Position numbers and translations under genes: made by a program. Positions 52,564 to 60,258 of a stretch of DNA of 64,000 nucleotides are shown piece by piece; positions within the stretch are counted from its first letter, which is position 1; every line of letters begins with the position of its first letter. This DNA comes from Spirochaetaceae bacterium (GTDB lineage Bacteria > Spirochaetota > Spirochaetia > Treponematales > Treponemataceae). The notes beneath the pieces were generated by a model. That model was not told the origin of the DNA and made no database searches. It worked only from the letters and a program-made list of their open reading frames with translations. The stretch lies in contig JAGARR010000037.1 in NCBI GenBank assembly GCA_017622135.1, positions 29,156-93,155 on the forward strand, read 5' to 3'.

Positions 52564-53406
52564 CTACCCCTCATCCTCACCAAACAAAATGGTGGCCTCC
52601 TGTTCGTAGATATCGAAGGAATCGTCCTTGGATGACTTTTGGGGCTGGGCCTTCTTTGTAGCAGTTTTTTTGGCAGAGGATGGAGCCTTGGCCACAGAGC
52701 CAGCTGGACTAGGGGCTGATGTGGCGGAGGACTTGCTGGCAGGAGCCTTGTTGTCTGATGGCTGGGCCAAAGATGAGATGTCGGCGGCCTTTGTTGAGCG
52801 CCTGCCTTTGGGAGAATGGGCGGTGAGAAAGCCAAAAAGACTTCCGCACAAGCCACCGGTAATGTGAGCCAAAGAAGAAATATCTTGATTTTTGAATCCG
52901 GTGGCAAATTCCCTTCCCATATATAGAGCCAGCACTAAAAGAAAGGTGAGTGGAATCTGGTGCTTGCTGATGGCGGTAAAAGAAGAAAGCAAAATCATCA
53001 TAAAGGCAATTCCGCTGGCTCCCAGCATGGGGCGTGGGATAAAGCACACGTTTATCACTCCCGTTACCAAGGCAGTAATGCTCATCATCAGAATCAGCAT
53101 GGGCGAACCATACCGTTCCTCCAGCAAGGGCCCCAGCAAGAGGATAAAGGACAAGTTGGCAAGCAAGTGATTCCAGTCGGAATGACCCAGGACATGGGTA
53201 AAAAGCAAGAAATAATCCAGCGGGTTTGTCCAGTTAAATGCAATTCCAGAACCGATTTTCCCAGGAACCATAAAAAAGGTAGAGATGAGACCGCTCAGAG
53301 GTGGAAAGTGAGTTACAGCCAGCAGAATTACTGAAACGATTGAAAAAGTGAGAGTAACCGGAGCATTGTAAATTATTTTTAGCCTGGCCTTTTTCTTCTT
53401 TGCCAT
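52564..53406 (-). CDS. Rhomboid-family intramembrane serine protease
   Basis: 280 residues. About six membrane helices, with the catalytic Ser in GASGIAFMM and the His in LAHITGGLCGSLFGF; the conserved His/Asn region of TM2 is DWNHLLANLSF. The C-terminal 90 residues are soluble and rich in Ser, Ala and Lys, ending in an acidic tail. Rhomboids cut membrane proteins within the bilayer; the substrate is unknown. ATG 53406 lies 1 nt after the exonuclease stop, so the two are co-translated. Confidence 0.88.
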   Translation of the reverse strand: MAKKKKARLKIIYNAPVTLTFSIVSVILLAVTHFPPLSGLISTFFMVPGKIGSGIAFNWTNPLDYFLLFTHVLGHSDWNHLLANLSFILLLGPLLEERYGSPMLILMMSITALVTGVINVCFIPRPMLGASGIAFMMILLSSFTAISKHQIPLTFLLVLALYMGREFATGFKNQDISSLAHITGGLCGSLFGFLTAHSPKGRRSTKAADISSLAQPSDNKAPASKSSATSAPSPAGSVAKAPSSAKKTATKKAQPQKSSKDDSFDIYEQEATILFGEDEG

Positions 53407-53407
53407 G

Positions 53408-54184
53408 CTAGTCCTCTATTTCTACCACTACGGGGCAGTGGTCTGACCCCATTACATCTGCCATAATCTTTGAGGACAAAACCTTGTCTGCAAAGGAGTT
53501 GTTCACGCACTGGTAGTCAATGCGCCACCCGATGTTCTTTTCTCTAGCTTTAAATCGGTAGCTCCACCAGGTGTACTGCCCCGGCTCTGGACAAAACTTG
53601 CGGAAAATATCGCAGTAGCCGTTGGTGGTGAAGAATTCCATCCAGTCCCGCTCCTCCGGCAGGTAGCCGGGATTCTTCTCGTTTGTCTTGGGATTTGCCA
53701 AGTCGATGGGCTTGTGGGCGATGTTGTAGTCTCCACAAAGAACTATGTTAAATCCATCAGCAACGAGCTTGTCGCAGAACTCCTTCATGGCCCCGCAAAA
53801 GCCTAATTTGTAACCAAGTCGGGCACCTGCATCCTGGCTGTTGGGAAAATAGGCACTGATTACCGCCAGTTTGCCGTACTTTGCCACCAGCACCCGGCCC
53901 TCGTCATCATATTCCGGCACCCCCATAATTTCTACGGAGTCGGGTTCTGTGCGACTATAAATGGCGGTACCGGAGTACCCAGCCTTCTGGGCACTAGCCC
54001 AGTAGGAAAAATATTTGCCACCCTCATAAGGAGGAGCCAAGAGCGCTTCAGACAGCTGTTCCTTGCGGGCCTTTGTCTCTTGTATGCACACCACGTCGGC
54101 ACCAGTAGCTGCAATCCAGTCCAAAAACCCCTTTTTCTCCACGGCACGGATGCCGTTCACATTCCAGGAAATAATTCTTTTCAT
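53408..54184 (-). CDS. xth: Exodeoxyribonuclease III / AP endonuclease
   Basis: 258 residues, the usual length. Motifs of the exonuclease III family: ISWNVNGIRA at the start, QETKAR near residue 36, GDYNIAHKPIDL near 150, WRIDYQ near 222 and the catalytic GSDHCPV near the C-terminus. It repairs abasic sites in DNA. TAGACT (54192-54197, minus) ends 7 nt before ATG 54184 and there is no Shine-Dalgarno sequence. It shares a 63-bp intergenic region with a divergent symporter gene that is likewise leaderless. Confidence 0.96.
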   Translation of the reverse strand: MKRIISWNVNGIRAVEKKGFLDWIAATGADVVCIQETKARKEQLSEALLAPPYEGGKYFSYWASAQKAGYSGTAIYSRTEPDSVEIMGVPEYDDEGRVLVAKYGKLAVISAYFPNSQDAGARLGYKLGFCGAMKEFCDKLVADGFNIVLCGDYNIAHKPIDLANPKTNEKNPGYLPEERDWMEFFTTNGYCDIFRKFCPEPGQYTWWSYRFKAREKNIGWRIDYQCVNNSFADKVLSSKIMADVMGSDHCPVVVEIED

Positions 54185-54212
54185 GGCTGGCAGTCTATCA
54201 CAAAAAGCCGTG

Positions 54213-54241
54213 TTGATTAAAGCCCGCGCATAAGATATGCT
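54213..54241 (+). promoter_or_regulatory. Leaderless promoter of the SDF symporter
   Basis: TTGATT (54213-54218), 17 bp, TATGCT (54236-54241), then 6 nt to ATG 54248. Confidence 0.7.
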
Positions 54242-54247
54242 GGCACC

Positions 54248-55477
54248 ATGAAACTCTGGATCAAATACCTCATCGGCATCGCCTTGGGTCTCCTGGCAGC
54301 TGCCATCATCCCCATGGAAAATCGACTGGTCTCCAACACACTGGATTTCCTCACAGAATTCGCCATTCGGTTCGGACGATATACATTGCTCCCCACCCTC
54401 TTCTTTGGTGTGGCCATCTCCGTGTTCAAACTCAGGACAGGGAACAAAATCTGGTCTGTGAGCCTGTGGCTCCTGGTGGTGCTGATGGCAACAGCCGTCA
54501 CCCTGACCCTGGTGGGTCTCCTGTCTATCCTGATTGTGCGGCTGCCCCGTATCCCCATCCCCACTGGCAAGGTAACGGAGATTGCCTCCATAAACCTGCG
54601 TGACCTGGTGATGAGTCTGCTGCCCTTCTCCAGCTTCCAGTCACTGCTGGACGGCGTGTACCTGCTCCCCGCCTTTGTACTGGCGGGGCTGGCCGGTGCC
54701 GGCTGCGCAGTGGATACAGCCGACTCAAAGGCCACGGTCTCCCTCTTCGACTCCCTGGCACGTGTTTCCTACAGTGTCATGAGCTTCTTCGTGGACATGC
54801 TGGCAGTAGGCATGATTGCCATTTCCTGCTACTGGATGGTGGATGCCCTGGCAGTATTCAAGGCGGGAATGTACTTGCCCCTCATCATCATACTGCTGGT
54901 ACTCTTCATATTGATTGTCTGCGTCCTGTATCCTGTGGCATTACGATTTTTCTGCCAGGGCACCCGTTCCGTCCGGGTCCTCTATGCCAGCATCAGCCCC
55001 ATCCTGGTGGCATTCTTTTCCGGTGACGCAAACCTCACCCTGCCAGTAGCCATGCGCCACGGCTCCGAAAGCCTCGGAATCAAGCGGCGGGTCAACGCTG
55101 TCTCCTATCCCATATTCTCCATCTTTGCCCGCAGCGGTTCGGCCCTGGTGATTTCCATCTGCTTTGTAGTGATTCTCCGCTCCTACTCCAGCCTCTCCAT
55201 CTCCTTTTCCGACATCATATGGATTGGCACCACATCACTAGGCCTCTCCTTCCTGCTGGGTGGCCTGCCGGTAGGAGGAACCTTCATGGCCCTCACCATA
55301 ATGTGCACCATGTACGGCCGCGGATTTGAGGCGGGCTATCTTCTGCTCAAGCCGGCAGCCGGCATCATCGGTGCCTTTGCCGCCGCCATCGATGCAGCCA
55401 CGGCCATGTTCGGATCCTACTTTGTGGCCTTTAAAACCAAGACCATCGAACATTACGACATGAAGCACTTCATCTAA
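54248..55477 (+). CDS. Dicarboxylate/amino acid:cation symporter (SDF/DAACS family)
   Basis: 409 residues with 8-9 membrane helices (LIGIALGLLAAAIIP, VSLWLLVVLMATAVTLTLVG). The re-entrant HP regions carry Ser-rich and Gly-rich signatures (NLTLPVAMRHGSESLG; LGGLPVGGTFMALTIMC). It probably imports dicarboxylates, glutamate or similar with Na+ or H+. The segment usually containing NMDGT is less clear here, so substrate prediction is open. There is no Shine-Dalgarno site; the start follows from the -10 position. Confidence 0.85.
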   Translation: MKLWIKYLIGIALGLLAAAIIPMENRLVSNTLDFLTEFAIRFGRYTLLPTLFFGVAISVFKLRTGNKIWSVSLWLLVVLMATAVTLTLVGLLSILIVRLPRIPIPTGKVTEIASINLRDLVMSLLPFSSFQSLLDGVYLLPAFVLAGLAGAGCAVDTADSKATVSLFDSLARVSYSVMSFFVDMLAVGMIAISCYWMVDALAVFKAGMYLPLIIILLVLFILIVCVLYPVALRFFCQGTRSVRVLYASISPILVAFFSGDANLTLPVAMRHGSESLGIKRRVNAVSYPIFSIFARSGSALVISICFVVILRSYSSLSISFSDIIWIGTTSLGLSFLLGGLPVGGTFMALTIMCTMYGRGFEAGYLLLKPAAGIIGAFAAAIDAATAMFGSYFVAFKTKTIEHYDMKHFI

Positions 55478-55522
55478 ATGAAATATTTTTATCTATATAA
55501 ATAGAAAGAAATAAGGAAAAAC

Positions 55523-55564
55523 ACCGACCTTTTGGACCAATCCCTTGAGGTCGGTCTTTTTTTC
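55523..55564 (+). terminator. Terminator of the symporter gene
   Basis: ACCGACCT / AGGTCGGT stem, 17-nt loop, followed by CTTTTTTTC. Confidence 0.9.
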
Positions 55565-55585
55565 TTTTTTTTAGTGCAAAACTGA

Positions 55586-55606
55586 ACTAATTTCATTAAA
55601 ATTAGT
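55586..55606. promoter_or_regulatory. Palindrome upstream of phaE, possible operator
   Basis: ACTAATTT / AAATTAGT, 8-bp perfect inverted repeat with a 5-bp centre, flanked by similar TGCAAAAC and GTGTAAAAC. A second repeat GATAC/GTATC lies at about 55620-55637, just before the likely -10. Confidence 0.4.
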
Positions 55607-55707
55607 GTAAAACAACTTGATACCAAATAAAGTATCATGTTAGGATATGGCATATTTTTCAACAAATTGCATCAATTTGAGAAATGGTACCGATAAGGAG
55701 GTAAAAT

Positions 55708-56730
55708 ATGAACAACCCTTGGTTGGAGCAGCAGCAGCAGATGATGAAGCTGTGGAGCGACGCTATGAACGGCGGCTTTCCTGGAATGGAAGCATATCAG
55801 AACATGTACAAGAACATGATGCCGAATGTAGCTGAGTATTGGTCAAAGATGGGTCAGATGATGCCCTTCAAGAACCTGTTTGGCGGTATGCCCAACATGG
55901 AGTCTTGGACCCAGATGTGGTCAGGTAAGATTCCTGGAATGGATGCCTACACCAAGCTCTTTGACCTGTGGAAGGGAATGGAGGATCCCATCGCTTTCCT
56001 CCAGAACTATCAGGAAAAGTACACTGACTTCATGCAGGAAGTGTTCAAGAATTTCCTGCCCGCCGGCAGCATGGCTCTCTTCGAGAAGCCCCAGGACCTG
56101 GCAAATACTTGTATCGACTTCTACAAGAGTTTCCTGAGCCCCTGGATGCAGATTGACGCTTCCATCATGGAGCGCATTGCTGGTGGAGACCGCCGTGCCT
56201 ATATCGACTTCTTCAAGGACTTCAACACCAAGTACGAGGAGAGCGTGGAGAAGATGTTCTCCATGATGGGAATGGGTGCAAACCGCGAGGCTAACGAGGA
56301 TCAGATGAAGGTGGTAAATGCCTACATCAAGATGCTGTTCACCGCCGGTGAGCTGTCTGTCCTCATCTCCGACTCCATCCGGGACAGCTCCAAGGTTCTG
56401 GTGGATCGTTACCAGAAGAACATCAAGGAAGGAAAGGTTGTAACCACCTTCCGCGAGTTCTATGACCTGTGGTACAACGTGACAGAGGAAGTCCTCCTGG
56501 GTCTGCTGAACACTGACGAGTTCTCCAAGGTCTTTGGCGACTTCTCCGACAAGTACGCCCAGTACATGATCGCTCTGAACAAGGTTCAGGAGCGCATGCT
56601 GGCTTCACTGCCCATCCCCACCAAGACAGACATGAACAGCCTGTATAAGACTGTGTATGACCTGCGGAAGGCTGTCCGTGACCTGACCCGCGAGGTTGAG
56701 TCCCTGAAGGGAAAGAAAGGAGATAAGTAA
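55708..56730 (+). CDS. phaE: Class III polyhydroxyalkanoate synthase subunit PhaE
   Basis: A 340-residue, largely helical protein without catalytic residues. It is rich in Met, Trp and Phe (LWSDAMNGGFPGMEAYQNMY) and contains PhaE-type segments (SPWMQIDASIMERIAGGDR; FREFYDLWYNVTEE) plus a C-terminal coiled coil (LRKAVRDLTREVESLK). PhaE pairs with and activates PhaC. AAGGAGG lies 8 nt before the ATG. It ends 2 nt before phaC. Codon use is strongly biased, like that of PFOR, suggesting abundant expression. Confidence 0.88.
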   Translation: MNNPWLEQQQQMMKLWSDAMNGGFPGMEAYQNMYKNMMPNVAEYWSKMGQMMPFKNLFGGMPNMESWTQMWSGKIPGMDAYTKLFDLWKGMEDPIAFLQNYQEKYTDFMQEVFKNFLPAGSMALFEKPQDLANTCIDFYKSFLSPWMQIDASIMERIAGGDRRAYIDFFKDFNTKYEESVEKMFSMMGMGANREANEDQMKVVNAYIKMLFTAGELSVLISDSIRDSSKVLVDRYQKNIKEGKVVTTFREFYDLWYNVTEEVLLGLLNTDEFSKVFGDFSDKYAQYMIALNKVQERMLASLPIPTKTDMNSLYKTVYDLRKAVRDLTREVESLKGKKGDK

Positions 56731-56732
56731 GA

Positions 56733-57884
56733 ATGAGTGAGAATATTTTCGAGAAGAATCTCCAGCAGTTCGCTGAGTTCCAGACAAACATGACCAACAG
56801 CGTCATGAAGATTTTCGAGCAGTTTGACCTCCAGAAGTCCATCACTGAGATGACCACCTACCAGGACAAGTTGACCAAGGGCATCAAGATCCTGATGGAC
56901 ATGAAGCCCGAGGATGCCGCTTCCGACCTCCTGGAGAAGGAAGAGGTGCTGCGTATCGGCAAGATGCGCCTGTTCCACTACAAGCCCATCGTAACTGGCA
57001 AGAAGGTTGTAAAGACTCCCCTGCTGATTACCTATGCACTGGTAAACCGCCAGTACATGATGGACATCCAGCCCGACCGCAGCGTCATCAAGAGCTTCCT
57101 GGAGGGTGGCCTGGATGTATACGTCATCGACTGGGGTTATCCCACCGGTGAGGATATGTATATGTCCATGGACGACTACATCAACTGGTATATGGACGAC
57201 TGTGTGAACTTCATCCGCAAGGAGAAGAAGGTAGACAAGGTGAACCTACTGGGTGTATGCCAGGGCGGTACCTTCTCCACCATCTATTCCGCACTGAACC
57301 CCGACAAGATCAAGAACCTTGTCACCATGGTTGTGCCCATCGACTTCTCCGGCAACGACGCACTGCTGTTCCGCTGGAGCAAGTTCATGAACATCGACTC
57401 CCTGGTGGATGCCTACGGCGTTGTTCCCGGAGACATCATGAACTTCTGCTATCTGATTCTCAAGCCCCTTGAGCTCACCATGAACAAGTACATCAGCATG
57501 GTGGACAAGATGGACGACCCTGAGTTTATGAAGAACTTCATGCGCATGGAGAAGTGGGTGTTCGACAGCCCCGACCAGGCCGGCGAGACCCTGCGCCAGT
57601 TCATCAAGGACATGTACCAGGACAACAAGCTCATCAAGAACGAGTTGGTTCTGGGCGGCAAGCAGGTGAACCTGAAGAACATCACCATGCCCCTGCTGTG
57701 TGCCTGTGCTGAGTACGACCACCTGGTGCCCCTTTCCGCCAGCCGTCCCCTGCTGGACGCTGTTGGCAGCACCGACACCCAGTTCATCTCCTTCAAGACT
57801 GGACACATCGGAATGTATGTGTCCTCCCAGTCCCAGAAGACCATCGCTCCCCAGATTGTGGAGTGGCTTACCTCCCGCTCCTAA
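56733..57884 (+). CDS. phaC: Class III polyhydroxyalkanoate synthase subunit PhaC
   Basis: 383 residues, matching the short class III enzyme. Alpha/beta-hydrolase fold with the lipase-like box GVCQGG near residue 175, where Cys replaces Ser as the catalytic nucleophile. The Asp in CAEYDHLVP and the His in TGHIGMYV complete the triad. It polymerises 3-hydroxyacyl-CoA into PHA granules. The ribosome-binding site AAAGGAG lies inside the end of phaE, so both subunits are co-translated. No phaA or phaB is present nearby, so the monomer source is elsewhere. Confidence 0.93.
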   Translation: MSENIFEKNLQQFAEFQTNMTNSVMKIFEQFDLQKSITEMTTYQDKLTKGIKILMDMKPEDAASDLLEKEEVLRIGKMRLFHYKPIVTGKKVVKTPLLITYALVNRQYMMDIQPDRSVIKSFLEGGLDVYVIDWGYPTGEDMYMSMDDYINWYMDDCVNFIRKEKKVDKVNLLGVCQGGTFSTIYSALNPDKIKNLVTMVVPIDFSGNDALLFRWSKFMNIDSLVDAYGVVPGDIMNFCYLILKPLELTMNKYISMVDKMDDPEFMKNFMRMEKWVFDSPDQAGETLRQFIKDMYQDNKLIKNELVLGGKQVNLKNITMPLLCACAEYDHLVPLSASRPLLDAVGSTDTQFISFKTGHIGMYVSSQSQKTIAPQIVEWLTSRS

Positions 57885-57936
57885 TCTGCGGCGGGCGTGA
57901 GCAGGCTGCCTGACAACAGGCCACCTGAATGAAAAC

Positions 57937-57979
57937 ATCCCGGCGGCAACCTGATGGTTGCTTCCGGGATATTTTTTTT
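57937..57979 (+). terminator. Terminator of phaEC
   Basis: ATCCCGG ... CCGGGAT with an inner GCAACC / GGTTGC stem, followed by ATTTTTTTT. Confidence 0.92.
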
Positions 57980-57980
57980 G

Positions 57981-58010
57981 AAAAAAAGAGCCGGACCAAA
58001 AGACCGACTC
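57981..58010 (-). terminator. Terminator of the alpha/beta hydrolase gene at 58023
   Basis: On the minus strand GAGTCGG / CCGGCTC with a 9-nt loop followed by TTTTTTT. It lies 13 nt after the stop, back to back with the phaEC terminator. Confidence 0.85.
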
Positions 58011-58022
58011 TTCAACGAAAAG

Positions 58023-59048
58023 CTAAAATAAAAAAGAAGTGAGGGCAAACACGAATTGGCCCTCCGCCTCAAGATGGCAACCGTGGCCACCGGGAAGCAG
58101 CACCTCCTGGTAGTTACCCCCCCGCTTACGATACTCGTTCAGGAAATGGCGGGTCTGGGCGATCATGGGCTGGGCGGGATATTTTCCAGGGCCAGGCCAG
58201 CCGGGCACCAGTCCCTTGCTGCCTAGATGACCGAATTCGATGATGGAATGGTCGCTGACAATATCATCCTCAATGCCACGAATCCAAAGGACATCGGGCT
58301 TGCGGATCAAGTCCAGCAGGGCAGACTGGTTGGACCACTTGGGGGACATGGCATTCAGTACTCCCTCCTCCCCAGGCAACACGTGGGGCCAGCTCATGGT
58401 GTAGTAGTAGTCACCGGGATACATACCGTCACCCGTCTTGATGCTGGCAACCCCTTCCACCAGCAGCTCCTCCAGTTCAGGATTCAGCTGGAAATGAGGG
58501 GAAAAATAGAACTGGCGCAGAATCCGTTTGAGGGCCTTCTTCCCCTGAACGGCAGTGGTCAAAAGCATTGCCTTGTTGGCACATCCCGCTCCTGTCCCCA
58601 GTCCCAAAGGATAAATTGGCTCCCCAGTCTCTTCCTTTGTGCCACCAAAACCGTAGGGGGGACAGGGAGCAAGCAGAATCAGTTTTTCGATGCGGTCGCT
58701 GTGGTCGATGGTGTAGCGCATGGCTACACCGCCCCCCAAGGACCAGCCCAAAAGGCTGAATTCATCCCACCCCAAGGCATCAGTAAATTCCACCAAGTCG
58801 TCGCTCCAGTCACGAAAGCCTCTGGTGGCATCGATGGGGCGGGCCTGGGAATTGCCAAAACAGCGTAGGTCAGGAATCACGGTGTCGAAATGCTGTGACA
58901 GAGCCGGCAGCAAGGGCAAAAAAAACACCGAGGAGGAAAGGTTTCCGTGGACAAGCATCAGCCTCTTTTTATTTCCTTGGCCCGCACGATAATAGGCTGT
59001 CTTTAGGCGGCCAGTGGTTATATATTGTTGTGTGTATTCCTCAAACAA
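58023..59048 (-). CDS. Alpha/beta hydrolase, copy 1
   Basis: 341 residues. The nucleophile elbow GWSLGGG near residue 105, an oxyanion LVHGNLSS near 33, an Asp candidate in RGIEDDIVSDHS and a late His in LPGGHGCHLE make up a plausible triad. It starts at TTG 59048 with GGAG upstream. It is 70 percent or more similar to the next gene by eye. Convergent placement after phaEC suggests a PHA or oligomer esterase, but any ester hydrolase is possible. Confidence 0.8.
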   Translation of the reverse strand: MFEEYTQQYITTGRLKTAYYRAGQGNKKRLMLVHGNLSSSVFFLPLLPALSQHFDTVIPDLRCFGNSQARPIDATRGFRDWSDDLVEFTDALGWDEFSLLGWSLGGGVAMRYTIDHSDRIEKLILLAPCPPYGFGGTKEETGEPIYPLGLGTGAGCANKAMLLTTAVQGKKALKRILRQFYFSPHFQLNPELEELLVEGVASIKTGDGMYPGDYYYTMSWPHVLPGEEGVLNAMSPKWSNQSALLDLIRKPDVLWIRGIEDDIVSDHSIIEFGHLGSKGLVPGWPGPGKYPAQPMIAQTRHFLNEYRKRGGNYQEVLLPGGHGCHLEAEGQFVFALTSFLF

Positions 59049-59152
59049 AAACTATCTCCTTTTACCTAAAAAACCAATTTAAAATATAGAAACACAGAAG
59101 GCACTGCGTCTAGAACGATACGAATGAATCCTACCATTTAGTATGTAGAGTG

Positions 59153-60181
59153 CTATGACTCCAAGAAGGACTTGAGGGTGTAGACGAAGTGCTCCTGACC
59201 CTCAAGGTGGCAGGCATGGCCGCCGGGCATAATGGACTCATGATAATGGCCGCCATGCTCCTCGTAGAGGTTCAGGAAGTGGCGGGTCTGGGTAATCATG
59301 GGCTGGGGCGGAAACACCTTCATGCCGGGCCAGCCGGGAACCATTCCCATGGACCCCAGGTGACCAAAATCCAGAATGGAATAGTCACTGACAATCACAT
59401 CATTCAGTCCATGAATCCACAGGATGTCAGGCTTCTTGGCAAGCTCCAGCAAAGGCTTCATGTTGACATGCTTCGGCGACATGGTATTCAGCACACCATG
59501 ATCTCCTGCCAGCACGTGGGGCCAGTGGACGGTGTAGTAATAGTCTCCCGGATACATCTGGTCATCCAGCTTCATACTGGTCAGGCCCTCAATCAACATG
59601 TCCTCGATATTGGGGTCAAGATGGAAGTCAGTGGAAAAACAAAAGCTGTGGAGCAGGCCACTCAAGACTTCCTTGCTTTGGGCGGCCGTCACCATCAGCA
59701 TCTGCTTGTTGGCAGAACCTGCTCCCGAACCGAGCCCCACGGGCTGGATGGGTGTTCCCTCCTCGCCCACAGTTCCACCAAAGCCGCAGGGAGGACAGGG
59801 CGCCAAAAGCACCAGCTTTTCCACCCGGTCACTGTAATCCATGGCAAACTGCATGGCCACACCGCCCCCCAAGGACCAACCCAGTATAGAAAATTCCTCC
59901 CAGCCAAGAGCATCTGTTACCTCCACCAGGTCCTTTGTCCACTCACGGAACCCCTTGGTAGCATCGATGGGCAAAGATTCTGAATTTCCAAAACAACGCA
60001 GGTCTGGAATTAAGGTATCAAAATTCTGGGACAGCAGGGGCAGCAGGGGCAAAAAGAACACAGAAGAGGACATATTGCCATGAATCAGCAGCAGTTTCTT
60101 CTCATTTTCCTGCCCTCCACGATAATAGGCCGTCTTGAGGCGGCTGGTGGTGATATATTCTTGCTTGTATTGTGACAGCAT
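59153..60181 (-). CDS. Alpha/beta hydrolase, copy 2
   Basis: 342 residues, a tandem paralogue of the preceding hydrolase: LIHGNMSS, GWSLGGG, HGLNDVIVSDYS and MPGGHACHLE are in the same positions. AGGAG lies 6 nt before ATG 60181. The two genes are separated by about 100 nt without a visible terminator. No signal peptide is present, so it acts in the cytoplasm. A role in mobilising stored PHA is a guess from the location. Confidence 0.82.
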   Translation of the reverse strand: MLSQYKQEYITTSRLKTAYYRGGQENEKKLLLIHGNMSSSVFFLPLLPLLSQNFDTLIPDLRCFGNSESLPIDATKGFREWTKDLVEVTDALGWEEFSILGWSLGGGVAMQFAMDYSDRVEKLVLLAPCPPCGFGGTVGEEGTPIQPVGLGSGAGSANKQMLMVTAAQSKEVLSGLLHSFCFSTDFHLDPNIEDMLIEGLTSMKLDDQMYPGDYYYTVHWPHVLAGDHGVLNTMSPKHVNMKPLLELAKKPDILWIHGLNDVIVSDYSILDFGHLGSMGMVPGWPGMKVFPPQPMITQTRHFLNLYEEHGGHYHESIMPGGHACHLEGQEHFVYTLKSFLES

Positions 60182-60258
60182 TACTATCTCCTGAATTTCC
60201 CATTATACGATAAAATGTCCATATCGTCCATGACATCCCTACCTACGGCAGAGGCTAC

